The translations under genes were made by a program, and so were the position numbers. From contig NZ_CP192735.1 in NCBI RefSeq assembly GCF_050749815.1, positions 744,001 through 808,000 on the forward strand: a stretch of 64,000 bases of DNA, given 5' to 3'. Position 1 is the first letter of the stretch; each line of letters starts with the position of its first letter. This document shows positions 35,239 to 43,587 of this stretch, piece by piece. This stretch comes from Dyella_A sp050749815. GTDB taxonomy: Bacteria; Pseudomonadota; Gammaproteobacteria; Xanthomonadales; Rhodanobacteraceae. The notes beneath the pieces were generated by a model, which was not told the DNA's origin, searched no databases, and was given only the letters and a program-made list of their open reading frames with translations.

Positions 35239-36195
35239 ATGAAAAAACTCGACTCCGGCACCCGGACGGGCGCACGGCAGCCGATGGTCGACTTGCTGCG
35301 TGCGCTGGCTCCGCAGGAGGGATACAACCTCACCGCCTTGCCCGATGTGCGCATCCTGCGTTCGGACCGCGCCCTGGCGCGCACGCCGGTGCTGTACGAC
35401 CCGGGCATCGTGATCGTCGGCCAGGGCTGCAAGCGCGGCTATTTCGGCAACCAGGTCTATCTGTACGACGAGCAGCACTACCTCGCCGTGGCGGTGCCGG
35501 TGCCTTTCACGATGGAGACCGAGGCGACGGCGGAGCGGCCCTTGCTGGCGATCTACCTGCACCTGGATTTCCGGCTCGCGGCGGAACTGATGATCCAGAT
35601 CGATCGACATCCCGTGCCGCCGATCGCGGATGCGCCGCAGAGCATGGTTTCCAGCCCGTTGGATGAAGGGCTGCGCGCCACGGTGCTGCGTCTGCTGGAA
35701 GCGCTGAACCGTCCGCTCGACGCCAAGGTGCTGGGCCCTGCGCTGGTGCGCGAGCTGTACTTCCGCGTGCTCACCGGTGCGCAGGGCCCGGCGATGCGTT
35801 CGGCGCTCGCGATGCAGGGGCAATTTGGCAAGATCGGCAAGGCGCTGCGGCGCATCCACGCCAGCTACGCGCAGCCGCTCGACCTGGCGCAGCTGGCCGA
35901 TGAGGCGGGCATGAGCGTGCCCGCGTTCCACAGTCATTTCAAAGCGATCACCCGGACGTCGCCGATGCAGTACGTGAAGTCCACGCGGCTGCACCAGGCA
36001 CGCCTGCTGATGGTGCGCCAGGACATGACGGCCGAGGCGGCCAGTCATGCCGTGGGCTACGCGAGCGCCTCGCAGTTCAACCGGGAGTTCCGGCGGCTGT
36101 TCGGGTTGCCGCCGGCGACGGAAGCGCGGCGCATGCGGGAGAGCTTCTCCGTGCCGCCGGCGCACGTCAATGCCGCTTACGTGTCGTCACACTAG
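35239..36195 (+). CDS. AraC-family regulator (AraC_N type, YqhC-like)
   Basis: 318-aa regulator. The N-terminal cupin-like AraC_N domain (~1-195) contains LPDVRILRSDRALARTPVLYDPGIVIVGQGCKRG. The two-HTH C-domain has PLDLAQLADEAGMSVPAFHSHFKAIT and VGYASASQFNREFRRLFG. Relatives such as E. coli YqhC activate aldehyde and quinone reductases. Divergent from an SDR gene. An AT-rich strip near 35205-35225 probably holds the promoter. The stop TAG overlaps by two bases the stop of the convergent epimerase gene. Confidence 0.92.
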   Translation: MKKLDSGTRTGARQPMVDLLRALAPQEGYNLTALPDVRILRSDRALARTPVLYDPGIVIVGQGCKRGYFGNQVYLYDEQHYLAVAVPVPFTMETEATAERPLLAIYLHLDFRLAAELMIQIDRHPVPPIADAPQSMVSSPLDEGLRATVLRLLEALNRPLDAKVLGPALVRELYFRVLTGAQGPAMRSALAMQGQFGKIGKALRRIHASYAQPLDLAQLADEAGMSVPAFHSHFKAITRTSPMQYVKSTRLHQARLLMVRQDMTAEAASHAVGYASASQFNREFRRLFGLPPATEARRMRESFSVPPAHVNAAYVSSH

Positions 36196-37178
36196 GCCGG
36201 CTGGCGAGCGGTCAGCATGCCCTCGTCGCGCATCCACGCCAGCGTGTCGGCCAGCAACGCATCGAGCGGTGTCTCGACGTAATCGAGTTCACGACGCGCC
36301 TTGGATGAATCCACCTGCAGGTGGTGCGAGGTGAGGGCGGCACCCTCAGGCGTGACCTGCGGTTCGCGACCGGTGAGGCGCGAGATCCCGTCGAGTGCCC
36401 GTGCGTAGGCCATCAGCGCCCACGCTGGCGTGGCGCCGCGCGGTGTGCGGCGGCCCAGCGCGGTACCGACGCGGTGGACGAAGTCGACGAAGCTCGCCTG
36501 CTCGCCGCCGAGCAGATAAGTCTCGCCGAATCGCCCGCGCTGCCAGGCGCGCACCTGCGCCCGGGCGATCTCGCGCACGTCGGCGAACGCGCCGATGCCC
36601 GGTGGAATGCCGGGAAGCTGCTGCATATCGACCAGGCGGATCAGTCGCGACCAGTTGTGCCGGTCGCCGGGGCCGAGGATGTGCGAGGGGTTGAACACGA
36701 TCCACGGCGTCGCGCTGCTTCGCACCGCCTGCTCGGCGAGGTACTTGCTGCGCTCGTAGTTGACCCAGCTTTCGCCGCCGCGCTGCGGCCTGGCCTCGCT
36801 AATCGTGCCGCGTGCCAGGTGCGAGTACGCCGAGACCGAGGAGGTGTGCACGAACGCGCCGACGCCCGCCTGTTCCGCAGCGCGCAGCAGGTTCTCGGTG
36901 CCGGTGACGTTGGTGGCGGTTTGCCGTGCGGCGTGCTGGCGCCACATGCTGGTGTCGGCCGCCGCGTGGAACACCGCATCGCAGCCGGCCATGCCTCGCA
37001 CCAGCATTGCCGCATCGGCAAGATCGCCGTGTACTGGGCGTCCACCCGCGGCGACGATCTCGGCGTCGGTCGCCATGCTGCGCGACAGCGCGCGCACCTC
37101 ATGTCCCGCGGCGAGCAGTTCGCGCAACAGGTGACCGCCCAGAAATCCGCTGGCGCCGGTCAGGAAGACCGTGCTCAT
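36192..37178 (-). CDS. NAD-dependent epimerase/dehydratase (extended SDR)
   Basis: 328-aa extended short-chain reductase. TGASGFLG is at 7-14, VFHAAADTSMW mid-domain, HTSSVSAYS the catalytic Ser, YERSKYLAEQ the YxxxK, and NPSHILGPGD the sugar or carbonyl binding lip. It is similar to dihydroflavonol/aldehyde-type reductases rather than nucleotide-sugar epimerases, because no sugar genes adjoin it. The stop codon shares bases with the AraC stop on the other strand. Confidence 0.9.
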   Translation of the reverse strand: MSTVFLTGASGFLGGHLLRELLAAGHEVRALSRSMATDAEIVAAGGRPVHGDLADAAMLVRGMAGCDAVFHAAADTSMWRQHAARQTATNVTGTENLLRAAEQAGVGAFVHTSSVSAYSHLARGTISEARPQRGGESWVNYERSKYLAEQAVRSSATPWIVFNPSHILGPGDRHNWSRLIRLVDMQQLPGIPPGIGAFADVREIARAQVRAWQRGRFGETYLLGGEQASFVDFVHRVGTALGRRTPRGATPAWALMAYARALDGISRLTGREPQVTPEGAALTSHHLQVDSSKARRELDYVETPLDALLADTLAWMRDEGMLTARQPA

Positions 37179-37327
37179 GCGCGCGTCTTCCCCAGCCTCG
37201 TGGATGGCGCACTCTTCCTGCGGCTCATGATGTCCCCCATATCCGATGCCCGTTCGCGCCGAGCGTAGCTTGCGTCAGCGAGCGAAGTCGAAGCGCAGGT
37301 CCACGGCAACCGCACGTCGCGCCAGTT

Positions 37328-37394
37328 TGTCGCGCACAGGGTGCGCTCCTACAACCGCGAAGGGCACTTGTAGGAGCCCACCGTGTGGGCGACG
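37328..37394. repeat. REP-like element (GCTCCTACA...TGTAGGAGC arrangement)
   Basis: The same two arms as at 5970-6127, but outward-facing: CGCGCACAGGGTGCGCTCCTACA is followed 15 bp later by TGTAGGAGCCCACCGTGTGGGCGAC. It occupies the gap between the epimerase and the ATP-grasp-like gene. Confidence 0.75.
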
Positions 37395-37424
37395 GAGCGC
37401 TGCGGTGGTGGCGCGCGGGATGCC

Positions 37425-38594
37425 TCATGTCTCGCTCCTGTCGAAATACAGCATCGTCATGCCTTCGCCGGGCACGGTCTGTCGGCCGGTAAGTGTGGCG
37501 ATGCCGTTGGTGGACAGGCGCAGGATCCAGGCCATCACCCACGGCGGTCGGTCCTGTTCCAGGCCGAGCATGCAGCGCACTTCGCCGAACAGTGGCTGGC
37601 TGGTGTCCGGGTGCACGCCGATCGGGGTCTGGCGGAAGCGGTTCTGCACGATCCACTGCCGCGGGGTGGGCAGGGCGGCGAGCTGTTCGGCGGTGGGCGT
37701 GAGCAGCAGGCCGCTGCCGGAATGGCCGCGCACCGCCTTGGCCACCCAGGCGTCGGCCGCCTGCCAGCCGTTGGCGCACAGCGGGCTGGATTCCACCCAG
37801 TGGCAGGCTTCGTGTTCGGCCAGGGCGACGTCGGCCAGGCTGCCCTTGTGGATGCCCTCGTACCAGGCCGGATGGCTGTGCCAGCCGATGCGGTCGGCGG
37901 CGATCAGCGTGGCCTCGGCGCGGCGGCGCTCGAAGGGCGACAGGTCGGACAGGATCAGCCGGTTCCACACGTGCCCGAAATGGCGCGCGGTGCCCGGGTG
38001 ATAGAGCAGGCCGTGCGCGGGGATCAGTTCGCTCCAGTCGTGCACGGCGACCTGCCACCAGTGGCGGGCGGCGTCGAGGTCGGGCCAGGTGGCGCGCTGG
38101 CGCGGGCGATCCTCGATCAGCACGGTGGCCGGCTTCGGCGCCACCCAGCGACGTAGATAGTTGGCCCAGTCGCTGCCGTGCGGCCCGGCATGGGGCACGG
38201 GATCGTGCGGCAGCCAGTGGCGGTCCAGCCGATGCAGGCGGCGCTGCGCCTGGTGCAGGGTGTGGAAGGTCGGCAGCATCGAGGTGAACGCCTGGATCTC
38301 CACCCAGGCCAGCTCGAACGGCTGCCGCGGATGCTCGACGAAGGCCAGGTCCAGCGCCAGCACGTCGGCCTGCGCGCCGTGCCAGTGCGGACGCGGCTGG
38401 CGCAACTGCGGGCCGAGCGCGTCGACCAGGTGCGCCACTTTCGTCTTCAGCGCGGCATGCAGCGCGGAATTGCCGACCGCGTAGTGGTCGGACATCTGGC
38501 TTTGCGGCAGATGCGGCGCGCGCACGTCGGCCAGGGCCTGGCCGAGCGCATCGGCGCCGAGTCGGTGCAGGTGCACCTGCGGCTGCGCGCTCAT
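37425..38594 (-). CDS. Probable ATP-grasp ligase, partner of the GCS2-type enzyme
   Basis: 389-aa protein with no named family that I recognise. The C-terminal half shows an ATP-grasp-like order: AWVAKAVRGHSGSG (Lys286 and a Gly-rich loop), the hinge-like IVQNRF (~315-320), GEVRCMLG (Glu338, Arg340) and WILRLSTNG (Arg359, Asn363). The N-terminal half has FELAWVEIQAF and a Trp/His-rich middle. It would activate a carboxylate with ATP and join it to an amine. Its ATG overlaps the stop of the GCS2 gene in ATGA, and GGAGGG precedes it, so the two are translated together and probably act on one product. Confidence 0.6.
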   Translation of the reverse strand: MSAQPQVHLHRLGADALGQALADVRAPHLPQSQMSDHYAVGNSALHAALKTKVAHLVDALGPQLRQPRPHWHGAQADVLALDLAFVEHPRQPFELAWVEIQAFTSMLPTFHTLHQAQRRLHRLDRHWLPHDPVPHAGPHGSDWANYLRRWVAPKPATVLIEDRPRQRATWPDLDAARHWWQVAVHDWSELIPAHGLLYHPGTARHFGHVWNRLILSDLSPFERRRAEATLIAADRIGWHSHPAWYEGIHKGSLADVALAEHEACHWVESSPLCANGWQAADAWVAKAVRGHSGSGLLLTPTAEQLAALPTPRQWIVQNRFRQTPIGVHPDTSQPLFGEVRCMLGLEQDRPPWVMAWILRLSTNGIATLTGRQTVPGEGMTMLYFDRSET

Positions 38595-39724
38595 GACCAG
38601 CCCTCCGCGCGCGGCAACGAACAGGCATCCTCGTTAGCCTGCGCCATCATCCAGCGCAGCGTGGCGCGCCAGTCGCCACCCTCGGCCCGCAGTTGCTGGC
38701 GCAGGTGGTCTGCGAAGCTGCCCTCGTCGAGCGCGGCGGCCAGCTCGCGCTCCCAGAAATGCCGCTCGGCGGCGTGCTGCGCACGTGGGGCCAGGCGCGA
38801 CCACCAGCGCTCGAAGCGCTGCGCCGTGGACACTTCCTCGTCGCGATCCCAGTCGATCCAGCGCGCCTGCAGCGCGTGGCGACGCGCGCGCCACTTGTTC
38901 TCGTCGATGCACGCACGCGGCCACGGTGGCCCCGCGCGGCCCTGGGCCAGCTCCAGTTCCAGCGTCTCGGCTTCCCACTTGAGCAGCGTGGCGATCAGGC
39001 CGATGCGCGCCAGGTCCGGGTGCGTGTCCATGATGCGCACCTCCAGCGTGCCGTAGCGGTGGTGCAGGCGCAGGTCCTGCCACAGGCCTTGCTCGGGGCC
39101 GATGCAGCCGGTGCGGCGCAGTCGCTGCACGTGGGCTTCATAGGCCGCTTCGCTGTCCCACACGTCCGGCGTGCCCATGCGCGGGTAGCGGTCGAGCAGG
39201 CTGTGCCGCCACGAGTGCAGCCCGGTGTCGCGGCCCTCGAAGAACGGCGAGCTGGCCGACAGCGCCAGCGCCTCGGGCAGCACGTGGCGCAGCCGGTTCA
39301 TGATCGCCATGCGCGGCGCGCCGGGCGCGAAGCCCAGATGCAGATGCATGCCGAAACTGAAGGCGCTGCGGGCGACGTCCTGGTATTCCTCGACCAGGGC
39401 CGCGTAATGCGGAAACGCCGTACCGCCGTGCATGGCCTGCTGCTGCCAGCGGGCGGTGGGATGCACGCCGGCGATCAGGATCTGCTGGCCTTGCGCCGCG
39501 GCCTTGCGCCGGGCCTGGGCGCGCAGCGTGCCCAGCGCCGCGACCAGGTCGGGAACGTTGTGGCAGATGCGCGTTTTCAATTCGATGACGCAGCGATGGA
39601 TCTCCCGATCCATCGCGCCCTCGCTGCTGGCGCAGTCGGCCAGCCCCTCGGTGAAGTCGTGCGGCACCAGTTCGCCGCCCGCATCCACCACCTGTACTTC
39701 CTCTTCCATGCCCAACGTGATCAT
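38591..39724 (-). CDS. GCS2-type carboxylate-amine ligase (YbdK-like)
   Basis: 377-aa glutamate-cysteine-ligase-2 family enzyme: GMEEEVQVVD (5-14) at the N-terminus, DREIHRCVIELKTRIC, FGMHLHLGF, and HHRYGTLEVRIMDTHPD near the ATP/substrate site. YbdK has weak gamma-glutamylcysteine ligase activity; EgtA-type relatives make gamma-glutamylcysteine for thiol metabolites. ATG 39724 has AGGAGG six bases upstream. It overlaps the ATP-grasp-like gene downstream and lies 86 bp after the beta-repeat gene, so an operon from 41783 is plausible. Confidence 0.9.
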   Translation of the reverse strand: MITLGMEEEVQVVDAGGELVPHDFTEGLADCASSEGAMDREIHRCVIELKTRICHNVPDLVAALGTLRAQARRKAAAQGQQILIAGVHPTARWQQQAMHGGTAFPHYAALVEEYQDVARSAFSFGMHLHLGFAPGAPRMAIMNRLRHVLPEALALSASSPFFEGRDTGLHSWRHSLLDRYPRMGTPDVWDSEAAYEAHVQRLRRTGCIGPEQGLWQDLRLHHRYGTLEVRIMDTHPDLARIGLIATLLKWEAETLELELAQGRAGPPWPRACIDENKWRARRHALQARWIDWDRDEEVSTAQRFERWWSRLAPRAQHAAERHFWERELAAALDEGSFADHLRQQLRAEGGDWRATLRWMMAQANEDACSLPRAEGWS

Positions 39725-39810
39725 GACGCGCCTCCTGTGGGGAAAGGCGCATCAGACACCTTTGCCGGAGGCGGCGTCGCGTGACGCGTCGCGCGGGAAG
39801 GAGATCGCGC

Positions 39811-40116
39811 TCAGCCGTCGCTGCAGAACAGCGCGAAGGCGGCACCCAGCAGCGCCTTCTGCGTGGGAGTGCCGCCGTCCACCGTGGCCACGGCGACGCC
39901 CGCGTGGGTCAGCAGGCGATCGCGGGCCAGTTGCAGCGAGGGTTGCTCGGGCGAGAGGAAGATGCGATCGCCCTCGACATGCGCGAGCCGGGCACCGTCG
40001 TGGTTGCGCAGGGTGTGGCCGTCCACGCGGGCCAGCGCATCGCCACGGCCGTTGCGCACCGTGTCGCCCTGCAAGTGCAGCAGCAACTGCCCCAACGGAT
40101 TGCGTAACGTGATCAT
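39811..40116 (-). CDS. Small beta-repeat protein coupled to the TrxR-like gene
   Basis: 101-aa protein whose ATG overlaps the TGA of the upstream flavoprotein (ATGA). Residues ~5-55 repeat a short strand-turn unit: GQLLLHLQGDTVRN, GDALARVDGHTLRN, GARLAHVEGDRIFL. These suggest stacked hairpins like bacterial beta-flap repeats. The C-terminus (QKALLGAAFALFC) is a short hydrophobic helix. No function known. Coupling suggests a role alongside the flavoprotein. Confidence 0.7.
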   Translation of the reverse strand: MITLRNPLGQLLLHLQGDTVRNGRGDALARVDGHTLRNHDGARLAHVEGDRIFLSPEQPSLQLARDRLLTHAGVAVATVDGGTPTQKALLGAAFALFCSDG

Positions 40117-41783
40117 GCGGACACCTCGGCCGCAGCGCCCTGCTGAACCCGCTGCGCCAGCCAGGCGTGGATCTGCGCCACCACGGTGGCGCCCTCGCCG
40201 ATGGCGCCGCCCACCCGCTTGACCGAGCCGGCGCGCACGTCGCCGATGGCGAACACGCCCGGGCGACTGGTGGCCAGCGGATAGGCCGGGTCGCCGCCGC
40301 ACTGCACGAAGCCGTGGCGGTCGGTGTCGAGCTTGCAGCTGGCCAGCCAATCGGTGGCCGGCTCGGCGCCGATGAACAGGAACACGTGACGGATCGGCGC
40401 TTCGGTCTTCTCGCCGCTGTCGCGGTTTCGCCAGCGCACCGACTGCAGGCCGCGCGCGTCGCCGTCCAGCGCCACGATCTCGGTGCGGGTCATCAGCTCG
40501 ATCGCCGGATTCGCCTCGATGCGGTCGATCAGGTAGCGCGACATGGTGGCCGCCAGGCCATCGGCACGAACCATCATGCGCACCTTGAGCGCGTGCGCCG
40601 CGAGGTAGACCGCCGCCTGGCCGGCGGAATTGCCGCCCCCCACCAGCACCACCTCCTGGCCGACGCACAGCTGCGCCTCCATCGGCGAGGCCCAGTACCA
40701 GATGCCGCGCCCCTCGAAGCGGGCCAGGTGCTCCAGCGGCGGCCGGCGGTAGCGCGCGCCGCTGGCGATCACCACGGTGCGTGCGCTCCAGATGCGGTCG
40801 TCGTTGGTGCGCAGGCGGTGGATGCCGTCGGCCGCTTCGCAGTCCAGCGCGGCGACGCAGGCGGGGATGGCGATCTCCGCGCCGAACTTCTGCGCCTGCA
40901 CGAAGCCGCGCGCGGTGAGCGCCTGGCCGGTGATGCCGGTGGGAAAGCCGAAGTAGTTCTCGATGCGCGCGCTGGCGCCGGCCTGACCGCCGAAGCCCTT
41001 GGCGTCGAGTACCACCACGGCCAGCCCTTCGGACGCGGCATACACCGCGGTGGCCAGTCCGGCCGGACCGGCGCCGACCACGGCGACGTCGTAGACGCGG
41101 TCGGCGGCGTCGCTGCCGACCATGTCCAGCGCCTCGGCAAGCGCCTGCTCGGCGGGGTTGCGCAGCAGGCGGCCGTCGGCCAGCAGCACCAGTGGCCAGC
41201 TCTCCGGATGGTCGCGGTAGGGCGCCAGCAGGTCGGCCAGTGCCGGGTCCTGATCGGGCGTGACCGCGCGGAACGGGAAACCGTTGCGGCGCAGGAAGTT
41301 GCCGATGCGCGCGCGACCGGGGTCGTCCGCCTCGGCGATCACCAACGGCCCGGCCGCGCAGGATTCGATCAGGCTGGTGCGACGCAGGATCAGTGCGCGC
41401 ATCAGTCGTTCACCCAGATCCGCCTCGGCCACGATCAGCCGCCGCAGTTGCTCGGGGCTGAGCCACAGCGCCTGCACCGGCTCGGCGGCGACGCCATCGA
41501 CCAGGGTCGGCTTGCCGGTCAGGCCACTGACCTCGCCCATGAATTCGCCGGGGCCGTGGTGGGCGATTTCCACCACCTGGCCGGCACCGTCGTGCTGGCT
41601 GATATCCTCCCGGCCGGCGAGCACCAGGATCAGTCCGATGCCACGCTGCCCGGTGCGGAACACCGCCTCGCCGGCGGCGTACTCGCGCGGCTCGCCAAAA
41701 CGGCGGATGCGCGCGATGTCCTCCGGCGGCAGCACGGGAAACATCTGGTCGGCCCGACGCAGTGCGGTGGTGTTCGTGCCCAT
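40113..41783 (-). CDS. cNMP-binding / thioredoxin-like / TrxR-like flavoprotein fusion lacking CxxC
   Basis: 556-aa three-part protein. Residues ~14-130 are a cyclic-nucleotide-binding domain (PGEFMGEVSGL, then AEPVQALWLSP). Residues ~145-222 resemble a cysteine-free thioredoxin or glutaredoxin fold. Residues ~231-550 are a thioredoxin-reductase-like flavoprotein: GAGPAG (237-242), GGQAGASARIENYFGFP, GGGNSAGQ (NADPH) and AIGDVR. Where TrxR has CATC, this reads IWYWASPMEA, so the redox disulfide is absent and electrons must leave another way. ATG 41783 follows GGGGAAA. It is translationally coupled to the small gene downstream. Confidence 0.88.
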   Translation of the reverse strand: MGTNTTALRRADQMFPVLPPEDIARIRRFGEPREYAAGEAVFRTGQRGIGLILVLAGREDISQHDGAGQVVEIAHHGPGEFMGEVSGLTGKPTLVDGVAAEPVQALWLSPEQLRRLIVAEADLGERLMRALILRRTSLIESCAAGPLVIAEADDPGRARIGNFLRRNGFPFRAVTPDQDPALADLLAPYRDHPESWPLVLLADGRLLRNPAEQALAEALDMVGSDAADRVYDVAVVGAGPAGLATAVYAASEGLAVVVLDAKGFGGQAGASARIENYFGFPTGITGQALTARGFVQAQKFGAEIAIPACVAALDCEAADGIHRLRTNDDRIWSARTVVIASGARYRRPPLEHLARFEGRGIWYWASPMEAQLCVGQEVVLVGGGNSAGQAAVYLAAHALKVRMMVRADGLAATMSRYLIDRIEANPAIELMTRTEIVALDGDARGLQSVRWRNRDSGEKTEAPIRHVFLFIGAEPATDWLASCKLDTDRHGFVQCGGDPAYPLATSRPGVFAIGDVRAGSVKRVGGAIGEGATVVAQIHAWLAQRVQQGAAAEVSA

Positions 41784-41863
41784 GCTGTTTCCCCATCGCC
41801 CATTGCCGGCGTGCATCGTCGCACCGCGCGGGCGCGACCCGCTACCTCGAATGGGGGAGTTTT

Positions 41864-42541
41864 TCAGCCCAGCAGCAGGGCCTGTAGTTCGGGCAGTGAA
41901 CGCACCTGGTGGTGCGGCGTGATGCCCTCGGGAACCTCTTGCCCGTGCGGGTTGAACCAGCACGTGTGCAGGCCGGCGGCGAGGCCGCCCGCGATGTCCG
42001 AATGCGGGTTGTCGCCCACCATCAGCACCTGGTCGCGCGGCGGGTCGCCCATGCCGGCCAGTGCGTGCTCGAAGATGCGCACGTCCGGCTTGGCCACGCC
42101 CACCTGCTCGGAGATCACCAGCGGGTCGAAGTGCCCGCGCAGGCCGGTGCGCTCCAGCCGTGCGAGTTGCAGCGCGGTGAAGCCGTTGGTGATCACGCCC
42201 ATGCGCACCTGCGCGGCGGCGAGCGCGTCGATCAGCGCCTGCGCACCGGGCAGCAGGGTGCAGATCTCGGCCATCGCCAGCAGAAATGCCTCGTTGAGCT
42301 CGGCCGCGCTCACGCCGAGCTGCTGCGCCCAGCCTTCGAAGCGGGTGGTCTGCAGCTCGGCCGCGGTGATGGCGCCGTTCTGGTAGTGCACCCACAGCGG
42401 CTTGTTGATCTCTTGGTACTGCGTGTAGTGCGCCTGGGTGAAGTCCACCGCATGGCGCTCGAACATGCGCCGCAGGCCCTGGTAGGCGTCAAAGTGGAAC
42501 AGCGTGTCGTCGGCGTCGAAGAGGATCCAGCGGTAGTCCAA
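41864..42541 (-). CDS. yjjG: Pyrimidine 5'-nucleotidase YjjG (HAD family)
   Basis: 225-aa HAD phosphatase, co-linear with E. coli YjjG (house-cleaning nucleotidase for modified pyrimidine nucleotides). Motif I is FDADDTLF (Asp9, Asp11), motif II ITNGF, motif III VAKPDVRIFEHAL with Lys, and motif IV VGDNPHSDI. VHYQNGAITAAELQ and AEICTLLPGA are YjjG-specific. The only sensible start is TTG 42541, which reproduces the family's length and N-terminus; no in-frame ATG is available. Confidence 0.92.
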   Translation of the reverse strand: MDYRWILFDADDTLFHFDAYQGLRRMFERHAVDFTQAHYTQYQEINKPLWVHYQNGAITAAELQTTRFEGWAQQLGVSAAELNEAFLLAMAEICTLLPGAQALIDALAAAQVRMGVITNGFTALQLARLERTGLRGHFDPLVISEQVGVAKPDVRIFEHALAGMGDPPRDQVLMVGDNPHSDIAGGLAAGLHTCWFNPHGQEVPEGITPHHQVRSLPELQALLLG

Positions 42542-42570
42542 GGCGTCAGGCTCACGGCGAATAACGGAAG

Positions 42571-42594
42571 GGCGGCACGATAACCCGTGCCGCC
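42571..42594 (-). terminator. Hairpin after the secreted glycosidase-like gene
   Basis: Perfect 9-bp stem (GGCGGCACG with CGTGCCGCC), 6-nt loop, 33 bp past the stop at 42628. Read on the minus strand, it is followed by a CT-rich, weakly T-containing tail. Confidence 0.6.
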
Positions 42595-42627
42595 GCTCCC
42601 GTGTGCCGTGCCGATGATGCCGGCGCG

Positions 42628-43587
42628 TTACTTCGGCACTTTCAGCGGCTGGATGGTGTTGCGCAACAGCGTCCAGTAGGTGGTGGTGTAGGGCACCATC
42701 TGCTCGGCATAGTTCCACCAGAAGAAGCCGCCGACGAAGCGAGGATCGGTGCTGGAATTCACCATCGGGTAGTAGGTGGTGATCAGGTTCGACTGCACGG
42801 AATAGGGCGCCGACTTGCTGGAGGTGCCGATCTCGCCGAAGCCGACCTTGGCGTTGGGGAAGATGGTCTCCAGTGCGGTGAAGTCGGCGTTCCACGACGG
42901 CTTGAGGTTGGGGCAGTCCTTGTACGGGTAGTAGCTGAAGAGCACGTAGTCGGTCTGCTGGCGCACGGTGGCGGAAAGGAAGCTGGTGGGCCAGGTCTTC
43001 CAGTAGTCCTGCGGCTTCTCCCAGCAGTTGGTGCCCTTGCTGTCGTCGTTGTAGTAGAGCGTGATGGCAGTCTTGCCACCGACGCCCTTCACGATGCTGT
43101 GTGCGGCGGCCACCATCTGGCCGATCGCCGCCTCTTCGGCGTTCACTGTTGCCGCGCTGCCGCTCGGGTGCGGCCGTAGCCATTCGCCGTTGATCTCGTT
43201 GGCGATCTCCCAGACGTCGACCAGGCCGTTGAGGCCGGAGACGAAGTTCTGCGTGCGGGCCTTGTAACTGGCCAGGTCGGTGGGGAATTCGGACGAGTCG
43301 AGGATCTCGCCCATCACGTAGGCGACCTGGTGCAGCTTGACCAGCGCCGGGTAGTAGTCGGCGGCGGTGGTGCCTGGGTCGAAGACCACGCGAACGGTGG
43401 GTCGGTAGGGCAGCTTCTGCAGCGAGGTAATGGTCTTGTCGAGGTGGGCGATGGTGTCCAGCGTGACGCCGTAGATCGGCGTCTTCGGTACGGCCGTCTG
43501 CGCGTGCAGCGGAACGATGGCGGCGAACGAGAGCGCGGTGGCCAGAGAGGCCAGGCGCAGCGTGGAGCGGATGAAGCGGTTCTTCAT
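42628..43587 (-). CDS. Secreted glycoside-hydrolase-like TIM-barrel protein
   Basis: 319-aa exported protein with a signal peptide ending PLHAQ (residue 30). It is barrel-like, with two candidate catalytic glutamates: Glu131 in VWEIANEING (acid/base, clan GH-A style NE) and Glu252 in VGFGEIGTSS (nucleophile position). WWNYAEQM follows at the C-terminus, as in many cellulase-like barrels. The substrate polysaccharide is unknown, and exact GH family placement needs a profile search. Upstream lies a 644-bp gene-poor gap. Confidence 0.7.
   Translation of the reverse strand: MKNRFIRSTLRLASLATALSFAAIVPLHAQTAVPKTPIYGVTLDTIAHLDKTITSLQKLPYRPTVRVVFDPGTTAADYYPALVKLHQVAYVMGEILDSSEFPTDLASYKARTQNFVSGLNGLVDVWEIANEINGEWLRPHPSGSAATVNAEEAAIGQMVAAAHSIVKGVGGKTAITLYYNDDSKGTNCWEKPQDYWKTWPTSFLSATVRQQTDYVLFSYYPYKDCPNLKPSWNADFTALETIFPNAKVGFGEIGTSSKSAPYSVQSNLITTYYPMVNSSTDPRFVGGFFWWNYAEQMVPYTTTYWTLLRNTIQPLKVPK

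Noticed and set aside
34297..36165. 622-codon minus-strand frame covering AraC and SDR genes
   Set aside because: Only the part from ATG 35127 is an SDR; the upstream part is antisense to the AraC gene.
40167..42386. 739-codon plus-strand frame
   Set aside because: Antisense to the TrxR-like and yjjG genes; low-complexity.
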